Assembly (NCBI RefSeq): GCF_022288725.1
Contig: NZ_JAKNTA010000005.1
Span: 223,658-287,657, forward strand
Reading direction: 5' to 3'
From: Kitasatospora sp. A2-31
Lineage (GTDB): Bacteria; Actinomycetota; Actinomycetes; Streptomycetales; Streptomycetaceae
DNA length: 64,000 nucleotides
Below the pieces are notes generated by a model. The model was not told the origin of the DNA. It saw only the letters and a program-made list of their open reading frames with translations, and did not search any database. The stretch's first letter is position 1; every line of letters starts with the position of its first letter. A program made the position numbers and the translations under genes. Below, piece by piece: positions 41,432 through 49,226 of the stretch.

Positions 41432-42762
41432 CGGCCTCCCTGGCCGTCGCCGGACCGGCGCGGGCGCGCCGGTCCGGCGCCCCCGCCGCCCCGGCGGCCG
41501 GCCTGCTCGCCGCCGTACGCGCCGACGCCGACCGGATCTCCTCCACCGTCAACCTCGCCGCCTTCGAGAACGTGCTCTCCCGCACCGCCGAGCGCATGCT
41601 GCACAGCCCCCTGGCGAACCGCTACCTGATCGGCCACGAGCGGGAGCGCCGGGGCATGGACCCGCTGCTGCGCTCCGGTCTGCTGTCGGCCGCCTACCCC
41701 GGCGTCGACCGGCTGGAGCAGGCCGCCGTCGAGACGGCCCGGCGGCTGCTCGGCGCCGCCTGGGTGGACTTCCGGCCGCTGTCCGGGCTGCACGCCACGA
41801 TGTCGGTCTTCGCGCTGCTCACCGAGCCGGGCGGGACGGTCTGGTCCATCGCCCCGGAGAACGGCGGCCACTTCGCGACCGGACCGCTGCTGGAGTCGAT
41901 GGGCCGGCGCAGCGCCTGCCTCCCGTGGTCCCGCGAGAACGGGACGGTCGACCTCGCGGCCTTCGCGGAGCTCTGGCGCAGGAGCCCGGGCGCCATGGTC
42001 TTCCTCGACCACGGCGTGCCGCTGGCGCCGCTGCCGCTGCGGGAGCTGCGGGCGGTCGTCGGCCCCGGCGCCCTGCTGGTGTACGACGCCTCGCACACCC
42101 TGGGCCTGGTGGCGGGCGGTGAGTTCCAGGACCCGATCGGCGAGGGTTGCGACATCGTCCAGGGCAACACCCACAAGAGCTTCCCCGGGGCGCACAAGGG
42201 CCTGGTCGCCTTCGCCGACGCCGACGCCGGCCGGGACTTCTCCGACCGCCTGGGGATGTCCCTGATCTCGTCCCAGCAGACCGGGCCGACCCTCGCCAAC
42301 TACGTGACCACGCTGGAGATGGGCGTGCACGCCGCGGGGTACGCGCGGGACATGCTGGCGAACCGGGCCGCGCTGGCCCACGCGCTGGGCGAATCGGGCT
42401 TCGCCGTGTACCGCCCGCCGGGGCGGGAGCAGGAGAGCGCGAGCCACGTCCTCCTGGTCGAGGCGCCGGAGCGCCCGGGGCGGCCGGGCGGCTACGAGCT
42501 CGCCGGCGCACTGATGCGGGCCGGGCTGATGCTCAACGCCCGACCGGTGGAGGGGCGGGTCGTGCTGCGGCTGGGGGTCCAGGAAGTGACCCGCCGGGGC
42601 ATGGGGCCCGCCGAGATGTGGCGACTGGCGGACCTTATGGCGCGCGCCGCGGCCGGGGGCGCGGCGCGCGAGACGGCCGACGAGGTGGCCGTCCTGGCCG
42701 GCTCGTTCGCCTCGGTGGCCTACGGATTCGACGACGCGGACGCGATGGAGGTCGCCCGATGA
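41428..42762 (+). CDS. SHMT/threonine-transaldolase-like PLP enzyme
   Basis: A 444-residue fold-type I PLP enzyme with the serine hydroxymethyltransferase layout: NLAAFENVLS (like the SHMT ASENF region), PLSGLHATMSVFALL, ENGGHFATGPLL, LVYDASHTLGLV (Asp to the pyridine N) and QGNTHKSFPGAHKG (Schiff-base Lys). In biosynthetic clusters this fold includes L-threonine transaldolases that build beta-hydroxy-alpha-amino acids. It is too diverged and clustered to be housekeeping GlyA. ATG 41428 overlaps the previous stop and its own stop overlaps the next ATG, so four genes are coupled in a chain. Confidence 0.83.
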   Translation: MTASLAVAGPARARRSGAPAAPAAGLLAAVRADADRISSTVNLAAFENVLSRTAERMLHSPLANRYLIGHERERRGMDPLLRSGLLSAAYPGVDRLEQAAVETARRLLGAAWVDFRPLSGLHATMSVFALLTEPGGTVWSIAPENGGHFATGPLLESMGRRSACLPWSRENGTVDLAAFAELWRRSPGAMVFLDHGVPLAPLPLRELRAVVGPGALLVYDASHTLGLVAGGEFQDPIGEGCDIVQGNTHKSFPGAHKGLVAFADADAGRDFSDRLGMSLISSQQTGPTLANYVTTLEMGVHAAGYARDMLANRAALAHALGESGFAVYRPPGREQESASHVLLVEAPERPGRPGGYELAGALMRAGLMLNARPVEGRVVLRLGVQEVTRRGMGPAEMWRLADLMARAAAGGAARETADEVAVLAGSFASVAYGFDDADAMEVAR

Positions 42763-45254
42763 CCGCACAGGACCTGGTGCTCTTCCTCGGCAACGCCCGG
42801 TACGGCGAGTTCGAGCCGCTCCGGGACGCCGGCTACCGGGTCGGGCTGATCCGCGACGTGCGCTCGCACGGCTGGTGCGCCGACGACGGGGCCTTCGACG
42901 TGGTTGTCCCGTGGGATCCCGCCGAGGGCGTCGAGCCGCTCGCCGCCCGGCTCGGCGAGGAGCCCGGGGTCTGCGTGCTCAACCTGCGCGAGGCGTACGT
43001 CGAGCCCTACGCGCGGCTGCTGACGGTGCTCGGGCTGCCCGCGCTGCCGGAGGCGGAGGTCGCGGGCCTGCGCTCGAAGGAGCTGATGCGCCGGCTCTTC
43101 ACCGAGCGGATCGGCCCGGACAGCACCGGACGGTTCGGCCCGGCCGAGTCGGTGCAGGACGTCCTGGACTTCGGCGAGGCGCACGGGTGGCCGGTCGTGG
43201 TCAAGCCGGCGGCGCTGTACTCCAGTCTCTTCGTGCTCACCGTGCCCGGCCCGGAGGCCGCGGCCGAGACCTTCGAGCACATCCGCGGGGGCGTGGCCGA
43301 CCACGTGCGGGGCAAGGGACTGCCCGAGCGGTTCACGGCCCTGCAGGTCGAGGAGTTCCTGGCCGGCAGCAACCACTCGGTCGACCTCGTGGTCGACCGC
43401 GACGGCACGCCGTGGCCCAGCCCGGTCGTCGACGTCCTCACCGGGGCGGATCTGGGCGGCGACGACTTCCACCACTTCGCCCGCTTCGCTCCCAGCCTGG
43501 CGGGAGAGGAGCACAGGCGGACGATGGCCGAGCTCGCGGTCGCCGCCGTGCGGGCCATGGGGCTGCGACTGTGCGCCGCGCACGTGGAGTTCATCCTCAC
43601 CGCCAAGGGGCCCCGGCTCCTGGAGGTCGGTGTCCGGCCCGGGGGCCACCGGGCCCGGGTGCTCCACCAGGCCCACGGGATCTCCTTCATGGCCGCCTAT
43701 GCGGCGGTGCTGCGCGGTGAGCGGCCGGACCTCGAGGCCCGCTTCGACCGGCCCTTCGGCATCGTCACCCCGTTCCCGCGCGTCACCGGCGTCTTCACCG
43801 GGCTGAACGGGTTCGACCGGGTCACCGCCCTGCCGACGTACGCCCGGCACAGCCTCTACCACGCGCCCGGGGTGATCGCCGGAACGGCGGCGGAGGGCCA
43901 CTGGCAGGTCCTCTCCGCCGAGCTGACCGCCGAGGGCGCGGACGACCTGCAGCGGGACATCGGGGCGGTCTGGGAGATGGCCGACCTCGTGCTGACCCGC
44001 CCGCAGGGAGGAGCCGCGGAGCGCCGACGCGACCGGCCGCACCTCCTGGTCGTCGGCGGCAAGGACTCCGGCTTCCGTTCGATGGCCGAGCTCGACGCGC
44101 GGATCACGCTCCTGCAGCAACGCGCCAACCTGAGCGACCTCCAGCGGGAGCGGGCGGACGGGCTGTTCGTCCAGGAGGAGCTGGACGGCGCCTGGGCCCG
44201 CTCGCTGGCCGAGCAGCTGCACGGGGCGGGCACCCCCTTCGACGCCGTGGTCTCCTTCGCCGAGCCGCACCTGCTCACCGCCGCCCTGATCGGGGAGAGC
44301 CTGGGCATCGCGCACAACCCGGTGCCGGCCGTCGAGCGCAGCCGGGACAAGACCCGGATGCGCGCACTGCTGGCCGAGCACGGCCTGCCGTCCGTGCGCT
44401 ACCGGCCCTGCGGCGCGGCCGACGAGGCGGCCCGCTTCCAGCGGGAGCTCGACGCCCCCGTCATCGTCAAGCCCGCCGACGGTTCCGGCAGCCGCGGCGT
44501 GACGCTGGCCCGCGGCCCCGAGGAGGCGGCCGAGGCGTGGCGGCGGGCCGCGGCGGCCGGCGGCGCGGTGATCGCCGAGGAGTTCGTCACCGGACGGGAG
44601 CTGAGCGTCGAGACGCTCACCCTGGACGGCAAGCACGAGCTGGTGGCGGTCACCGAGAAGATCACCTCGGGCGCGCCCTCCTTCGTCGAGACCGGTCACC
44701 AGCTCCCGGCCGCCCTCGACGCCGCAGCGACCCAGGCCGTCGAGGAGACGGTCGTCGCGCTGCTCGAAGCGCTGGGCCACCGCTGGGGGCCCGCCCACAC
44801 CGAGGTGATGCTGCGGTCGGACGGCTCGCCGGTCGTGATCGAGACCCAGACCCGCTTCGGCGGGGACCAGATCTGGGAGATGGTGGAGCTGGTCACCGGT
44901 GTGCCGCTGGCCGCCGCCACGGCCGCCGGGATGCTCGGCCTCGACGGCCGGTTCCGCCGCACGCCGGCCGGGGGCGGCGCCGCCATCCGGTTCTTCGCCC
45001 ATGAGAACGTCGAGGTCCTCGCCGTCGACGGGATCGACGCCGCCCGGGAGCTCCCCGGTGTCGTCACCGTGAAGGCCGCGGCGCAGCCCGGCCGCCGGCT
45101 CGGCCCGCTGACCGGGTCCGGCAGCCGCCAGGGGTACGTCCTGGCCGTGGGCGCCGACCGCGGGCAGGCCGTCGCCAGGGCGGAGGCGGCGTGGCAGGCC
45201 GTCGACTTCCGGCTCGCCCCGGTGACCGACGGCGGGGCGCACCCGACGTCCTGA
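42759..45254 (+). CDS. tandem ATP-grasp peptide ligase
   Basis: An 831-residue protein made of two full ligase halves. Half 1 (1-410) has PVVVKPAALYSSLFVL, QVEEFLAGSNHSVDLVV and HVEFILTAKGPRLLEVGVRPGG. Half 2 (about 425-831) has SRDKTRMRALLAEHGLPSV, PVIVKPADGSGSRGVTLA, IAEEFVTGRELSVETL and VMLRSDGSPVVIETQTRFGG. In both, the Asn after the Mg-binding Glu is replaced (Gly in half 1, Gln in half 2). Each half could make one amide bond, so with the single-domain ligase the cluster could build a tri- or tetrapeptide without an NRPS. It is last in the operon; a perfect terminator follows. Confidence 0.88.
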   Translation: MTAQDLVLFLGNARYGEFEPLRDAGYRVGLIRDVRSHGWCADDGAFDVVVPWDPAEGVEPLAARLGEEPGVCVLNLREAYVEPYARLLTVLGLPALPEAEVAGLRSKELMRRLFTERIGPDSTGRFGPAESVQDVLDFGEAHGWPVVVKPAALYSSLFVLTVPGPEAAAETFEHIRGGVADHVRGKGLPERFTALQVEEFLAGSNHSVDLVVDRDGTPWPSPVVDVLTGADLGGDDFHHFARFAPSLAGEEHRRTMAELAVAAVRAMGLRLCAAHVEFILTAKGPRLLEVGVRPGGHRARVLHQAHGISFMAAYAAVLRGERPDLEARFDRPFGIVTPFPRVTGVFTGLNGFDRVTALPTYARHSLYHAPGVIAGTAAEGHWQVLSAELTAEGADDLQRDIGAVWEMADLVLTRPQGGAAERRRDRPHLLVVGGKDSGFRSMAELDARITLLQQRANLSDLQRERADGLFVQEELDGAWARSLAEQLHGAGTPFDAVVSFAEPHLLTAALIGESLGIAHNPVPAVERSRDKTRMRALLAEHGLPSVRYRPCGAADEAARFQRELDAPVIVKPADGSGSRGVTLARGPEEAAEAWRRAAAAGGAVIAEEFVTGRELSVETLTLDGKHELVAVTEKITSGAPSFVETGHQLPAALDAAATQAVEETVVALLEALGHRWGPAHTEVMLRSDGSPVVIETQTRFGGDQIWEMVELVTGVPLAAATAAGMLGLDGRFRRTPAGGGAAIRFFAHENVEVLAVDGIDAARELPGVVTVKAAAQPGRRLGPLTGSGSRQGYVLAVGADRGQAVARAEAAWQAVDFRLAPVTDGGAHPTS

Positions 45255-45267
45255 CGCGGAAGGGGCC

Positions 45268-45303
45268 GGCGCCGCCCGGGCAGTGTTCCGTCCGGGCGGC
45301 GCC
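45268..45303 (+). terminator. hairpin ending the ATP-grasp operon
   Basis: A perfect 12-bp GC-rich stem (45268-45279 with 45292-45303) and 12-base loop begin 14 bases after the tandem ATP-grasp stop. It sets the right boundary of the operon. Confidence 0.85.
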
Positions 45304-45437
45304 GCCACCGGCCCGGTCCGCGGGCGGTGGTCAGGTTCGGGAAGGCGCTGCGCACCCGCCGGTGTCCGCCCGCCGCGTCGGGATCAACTGCGGCGCCTGC
45401 ACGTGTTCCTGACGTTCGATCGGTAGGGTCGGGTGCC

Positions 45438-46262
45438 ATGACCGAACTGAGCGGACTCCCGCAGGGCGGGGTGCCGGCCGCCGGACGGCTGGCCGGCAAG
45501 GTGTGCGTGGTGACGGGTGCGGCGAGCGGTATCGGACGGGCCGTCGCCGAGCGCTTCGCCGCCGAGGGGGCGGCGGTCGTGGCGACCGACGTCGACCGGG
45601 ACGGCCTGGGGCGGCTGGCGGACGCGCTGCCCCGGGCCGTCACCACGGTGGTCGGCGACGTCTCGCGGGACGACGACGCCCGCCGCATGATCGAGGCCGC
45701 CGTCGAGCGGCACGGCCGGCTCGACGTCCTGGTGGCGAACGCGGGCGTGATCCCGCTGATGGAGATCACCGAGGCGGGCGCCGAGGACTGGGACCGGGTG
45801 ATGGCGGTGGACGGCCGCGGGATGTTCCTGACCTGCAAGTACGCCGTGGAGGCGATGGTCCGGGCGGAGGGACCGGGCGCCGCCGGGCACGGCGGTGCCG
45901 GCGGCGCGATCGTCTGTGTCTCCTCGATCTCCGGCGAGGCGGGCCAGCGCGGCCAGGCGGTCTACGGGCCGGCCAAGTTCGTCGCGTCGGGGCTGACCAA
46001 GCACCTCGCCGTGGAGTGGGCCTCCCGCGGCATCCGGGTCAACGCGGTGGCTCCCGGGACCATCACCACCGAGCGCGTCCGCCGGCTCCAGGACGAGCCG
46101 GGCGGCCCCGAGTACCTGGCGGCGATCGAGAAGCTGCACCCCATGGGGCGGTTGGGCGACCCCGCCGAGGTGGCCGCGGCAGTGCTCTTCCTGGCCTCCG
46201 ACGACGCCTCGTTCATCACCGGCGCCGTCCTGCCGGTGGACGGCGGCTACCTGGCCCAGTAG
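45438..46262 (+). CDS. SDR family oxidoreductase
   Basis: A 274-residue classical SDR. It has VTGAASGIGRA (NAD(P) loop), VANAGVIPL, SSISGEAGQRGQAVYGPAKF (Ser, Tyr and Lys catalytic residues) and VNAVAPGTITTERV. ATG at 45438. It lies outside the ATP-grasp operon terminator and has its own upstream region, so membership in that pathway is uncertain. It is convergent with the imine-reductase-like gene. Confidence 0.9.
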   Translation: MTELSGLPQGGVPAAGRLAGKVCVVTGAASGIGRAVAERFAAEGAAVVATDVDRDGLGRLADALPRAVTTVVGDVSRDDDARRMIEAAVERHGRLDVLVANAGVIPLMEITEAGAEDWDRVMAVDGRGMFLTCKYAVEAMVRAEGPGAAGHGGAGGAIVCVSSISGEAGQRGQAVYGPAKFVASGLTKHLAVEWASRGIRVNAVAPGTITTERVRRLQDEPGGPEYLAAIEKLHPMGRLGDPAEVAAAVLFLASDDASFITGAVLPVDGGYLAQ

Positions 46263-46309
46263 CGGCGGCCGGTCCTCCGGTCCGCCGGTCCGCGGAGCCG
46301 CATGGCGCG

Positions 46310-47221
46310 TCAGGTCCGGGGCGGCCTGCCGCCCAGGACCTCGGCGAGGGCGGACACCCCGGCCGCCGCGTGGCCCGTGGCGACCGCCCGTTCGGTGACG
46401 GCGAGCGCGGCGTCGAGGACGCCGGTGTCCAGACCCCGGGCACGGGCGGTGTGGGCGACGTGGGCCAGCCCGGCGGCGGCGGAGGCCACGTTGCTCCGGT
46501 CACCGGGGTGATCGCCCGTGTCCACGCACTGGGCGTACCCGTCGATGAGGGCGGGCAGGATCCGCGGCAACCCCTGGGCGTAGGGGGCGAGCCGGGTGGC
46601 GGCGATGCCCTCGGCGCGGGCCAGCGCGAAGGCGTGCAGGCAGCCGTGCACGGTGGTCCAGAAGAGGTCGAGCAGCGCGGCGTCGTAGGCTGCCGCCCGA
46701 CCGGGGTCGGTGCCCAGGTGGTCGACGGTGCCGGCGAGGGCCGCCAGCGTCGGCCGGTGGGAGTGGAACGGCTCCGCGTCACCACTGCAGACGATCACTC
46801 CGTTCGGTCCGCCGATGGTCGCGGTGGGGGTGAGGATCGCCGCGTTGAGCAGTCGCACGTCGTGCTCGGCGGCCCATGCCGCGGTCTCGCGGGCCTGGTC
46901 GGGAGCGACGGAGGTGGCGCTGACCAGGGTCCGTCCCCGCAGGGCGTCGGCGATGCCTGCGCGGACCGCCGTGACGGCGTCGTGGTCGCGGACGCAGAGC
47001 AGCGTGAGCGGGCTGGCCGCCACCGCCTCGGCGGCGTCGGCGGCGGTTCCGGCACCGTTGGCGAGCAACTCGGCCTCCCGGCCGGGCGTGCGGTTCCAGA
47101 CCGTCACGCGGTGGCCCGCCGTGAGCAGGGCCGCCGCCAGCGCCCGGCCCATCGGGCCGAGGCCGAGCACGGTAACGGGAGTGGGGGAATCGGAAGTTGA
47201 GGAGGATCGAATCTCGTTCAC
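46310..47221 (-). CDS. imine-reductase-like NAD(P)-dependent oxidoreductase
   Basis: A 303-residue member of the 6-phosphogluconate/beta-hydroxyacid dehydrogenase superfamily. It has VTVLGLGPMGRALAAALLTAGHRVTVWNRTPGR at the N-terminus and a helical C-terminal domain (YDAALLDLFWTTVHGCLHAFALARAEG ... AERAVATGHAAAGVSAL-type ending) resembling bacterial imine reductases. The leaderless GTG start at 47221 is set by the promoter: the -10 hexamer (47229-47234) ends about 7 bases upstream. It is divergent from and probably controlled by the adjacent MerR regulator. Confidence 0.85.
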   Translation of the reverse strand: MNEIRSSSTSDSPTPVTVLGLGPMGRALAAALLTAGHRVTVWNRTPGREAELLANGAGTAADAAEAVAASPLTLLCVRDHDAVTAVRAGIADALRGRTLVSATSVAPDQARETAAWAAEHDVRLLNAAILTPTATIGGPNGVIVCSGDAEPFHSHRPTLAALAGTVDHLGTDPGRAAAYDAALLDLFWTTVHGCLHAFALARAEGIAATRLAPYAQGLPRILPALIDGYAQCVDTGDHPGDRSNVASAAAGLAHVAHTARARGLDTGVLDAALAVTERAVATGHAAAGVSALAEVLGGRPPRT

Positions 47222-47234
47222 GGCGGTTACGCTA

Positions 47235-47258
47235 GACCTTCACGTCGACGTGAGAGTC
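47235..47258 (-). promoter_or_regulatory. MerR-type operator/promoter
   Basis: A 24-bp near-palindrome centred on TCACGTCGACGTGA lies between TTGACT (minus strand, 47255-47260) and TAGCGT (minus strand, 47229-47234). The spacer is 20 bp, the over-long spacing that MerR proteins correct by DNA distortion. It drives the imine-reductase-like gene, with transcription expected to begin at or next to its GTG. Confidence 0.8.
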
Positions 47259-47354
47259 AAGGACGCGGGGCGGCCGGTGGTGGACCGCCGGGGAGCCGGC
47301 CGCCGCGGCCGGTCGCGCCGCGGCCGCTGTTCGAGGCAGTCGGGAGGAATCGCG

Positions 47355-47795
47355 TTGCGGATCGGAGAACTGGCCCGGCGCACCGGAGTGAGCGCCCGCG
47401 CGCTGCGCTACTACGAGGAGCAGGGCCTGCTCAGCCCCGAACGCCGGCCCAGCGGTTACCGCGAGTACGGCGAGCACGACGTGCGCGCCGTCCACGGCAT
47501 CCGCACCCTGCTCGCGGCGGGCCTGGGCAGCGCGGTGATCGCCGAGATCCTGCCCGGCCTCCCCGGCCCGGGCGAGCGCCGGCCCGGGCCGACCTGCCCC
47601 GAGCTCCTCGACGGCCTCGCCGTCGAGCGAGCCCGCATCACCGAGACGATCCGCGAACTGGAGTCCGCCCGGAGCCTGTTGGACGCCATCACGGCGGCGC
47701 CGGACCCGGGTGAACTGATCTCCGCCCCGGGCCCGTCGATCGCCACTCCACGGTCCGCTGCGCCTCCGGTTCGGCGGGCTCGCCGGAGAAGCTGA
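47355..47795 (+). CDS. MerR family transcriptional regulator
   Basis: A 146-residue MerR regulator. TTG 47355 follows GGGAGG with 7-base spacing, and the protein opens RIGELARRTGVSARALRYYEEQGLLSPERRPSGYREY, the textbook MerR helix-turn-helix. A dimerisation helix near LAVERARITETIRELESARSLL follows; there is no metal-binding cysteine set. The last ~35 codons overlap the 3' end of the convergent livF-like gene by 107 bp. Likely target: the divergent imine-reductase-like gene. Confidence 0.9.
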   Translation: MRIGELARRTGVSARALRYYEEQGLLSPERRPSGYREYGEHDVRAVHGIRTLLAAGLGSAVIAEILPGLPGPGERRPGPTCPELLDGLAVERARITETIRELESARSLLDAITAAPDPGELISAPGPSIATPRSAAPPVRRARRRS

Positions 47796-48438
47796 CCTCG
47801 CCGCGGTGCAGCACGTGGACGACGGCCGCCCCGGCCAGGCCGAGCGGCAGGGACTGTGCGGTGAGGACGACCGTCCGCCCCCCGGTCGCGGCCAGCGCGA
47901 GCAGGTGCGCGTGGAGCCGGGCGGTGACGGCCGGCGCCAGCCCGCGGTCCGGTTCGTCGAGCAGCAGGAGCCGCGGACCGGTGCTCAACGCCCTAGCCAA
48001 GGCCACGAGTTGCTGCTGTCCGCCGGAGAGCGTACCGGCCGGGCGGGGGAGCAGAGCGGCCAGTTCGGGGAAGAGCTCCAGCACCTCGTCCGTCGCTGCG
48101 GGCGCGGGGGCCGGCCCGCCGCCGCCCCGGGCGAGGCCGAGGTGTTCGGCCACCGTGAGCGAGGCGAACACCGCCCGCTCGGCCGGCACCAGCGCCAGCC
48201 CCAGCCGCACCCGCCGGTGGGCGGAGAGTGCGGTGACGTCCCGCCCCTGCCACTCCACCCACCCGGCGGCCAGGCGCACCACCCCGGCCAGCGCGTGCAG
48301 CGCGCTGGTCCGGCCGGCTCCGTTGCGGCCGAGCAGGACCGTCACCGCCCCGGCGGGGAAGGCGAGGTCCACGCCGTGCAGCGCTTCGAGCGGGCCGTAG
48401 CGGACCCGGGCGGCGTGCAGGGCGGCTTCGACGGTCAC
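47689..48438 (-). CDS. livF: LivF-like ABC ATP-binding protein, Walker A Lys to Arg
   Basis: A 249-residue ATPase of the branched-chain amino acid transporter type. The Walker A loop reads GRNGAGRTSAL, with Arg where Lys normally contacts phosphate. The signature LSGGQQQLVALARAL and Walker B RLLLLDEPDRGL (Glu retained) are otherwise normal. The GTG start overlaps the livG stop as GTGA. The Lys change would be expected to weaken ATP hydrolysis, so this subunit may be regulatory or degenerate. Its 3' end overlaps the merR gene. Confidence 0.88.
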   Translation of the reverse strand: MTVEAALHAARVRYGPLEALHGVDLAFPAGAVTVLLGRNGAGRTSALHALAGVVRLAAGWVEWQGRDVTALSAHRRVRLGLALVPAERAVFASLTVAEHLGLARGGGGPAPAPAATDEVLELFPELAALLPRPAGTLSGGQQQLVALARALSTGPRLLLLDEPDRGLAPAVTARLHAHLLALAATGGRTVVLTAQSLPLGLAGAAVVHVLHRGEVSFSGEPAEPEAQRTVEWRSTGPGRRSVHPGPAPP

Positions 48439-49226
48439 GGGTGCGGGTCGCCTCCCCGCCGGTCCCGCCCCCAGGCCCGGGCGACCCGGGCGTCGGTGAG
48501 CACGGCGCCGGCCGGGCCGTGGGCCACCACCCGGCCGTCGGCCATCGCGTAGACGGCGTCGGCGAGTTCGGCGACCAGGTCGGGATCGTGCTCGACCAGG
48601 AGCAGCGCCATGCCCCGGTCGGCCAGCCCGCGCAGGACGGCGACCAGCCGGGCGGTCTGCGCCGTGTCCAGCCCGGCCGCCGGCTCGTCGAGCAGCAGGA
48701 CGCGCGGGTCGCCGGCCAGGGCACGGGCGAGCTCGACCAGGCGCAGCACCCCGGTCGGCTGCTCGCCGGCCGGCTGTGCGGCGAGCTCCTGGAGGCCGAC
48801 CAGGGCCAGGGCGCGTCCGGCTGCCGCGTCCACCGCGCGGGCGTCCCGCCGGGCGCCGGGCCGCTGCTCGGCGCCGACCCGGACGTTGTCCGCGACCGAG
48901 AGGGTCGGGAAGACGGCGATCTGCTGGAACGTCCGGGCCAGGCCGATCCGCACCCGGGCGTGGGCCGGCAGCCGGGTCACCTCGCGGCCGCCCAGGAGCA
49001 CCCGGCCGGCGTCCGGGCGGACCGTCCCGGCCAGGCAGTCGAACAGGGTGCTCTTGCCGGCGCCGTTCGGCCCGATCAGGGCGGTGATCCGCCCCGGCGG
49101 CGCGGTCAGGTCGACGCTGGCCACGGCCTCGATGCCGCCGTAGCGGCGGACCAGCCCGCGTGCCGTCAGCCGGGCGGCGGCGCCGGGCCGGGCCCCGGCG
49201 GCCGGGCGGGCGCCGGGCCGGCTCAC
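48435..49226 (-). CDS. livG: LivG-like ABC ATP-binding protein
   Basis: A 263-residue ATPase with a canonical Walker A (IGPNGAGKSTLFDCLAG), LARTFQQIAVFPTLSVADNV typical of LivG, VELARALAGDPRVLLLDEPAAGLD (Walker B) and a switch His in LLLVEHDPDLV. The LSGGQ-like signature is replaced by PTGVLRLVELARAL, a degenerate form. The GTG start overlaps the permease stop (GTGA). Confidence 0.9.
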   Translation of the reverse strand: MSRPGARPAAGARPGAAARLTARGLVRRYGGIEAVASVDLTAPPGRITALIGPNGAGKSTLFDCLAGTVRPDAGRVLLGGREVTRLPAHARVRIGLARTFQQIAVFPTLSVADNVRVGAEQRPGARRDARAVDAAAGRALALVGLQELAAQPAGEQPTGVLRLVELARALAGDPRVLLLDEPAAGLDTAQTARLVAVLRGLADRGMALLLVEHDPDLVAELADAVYAMADGRVVAHGPAGAVLTDARVARAWGRDRRGGDPHP

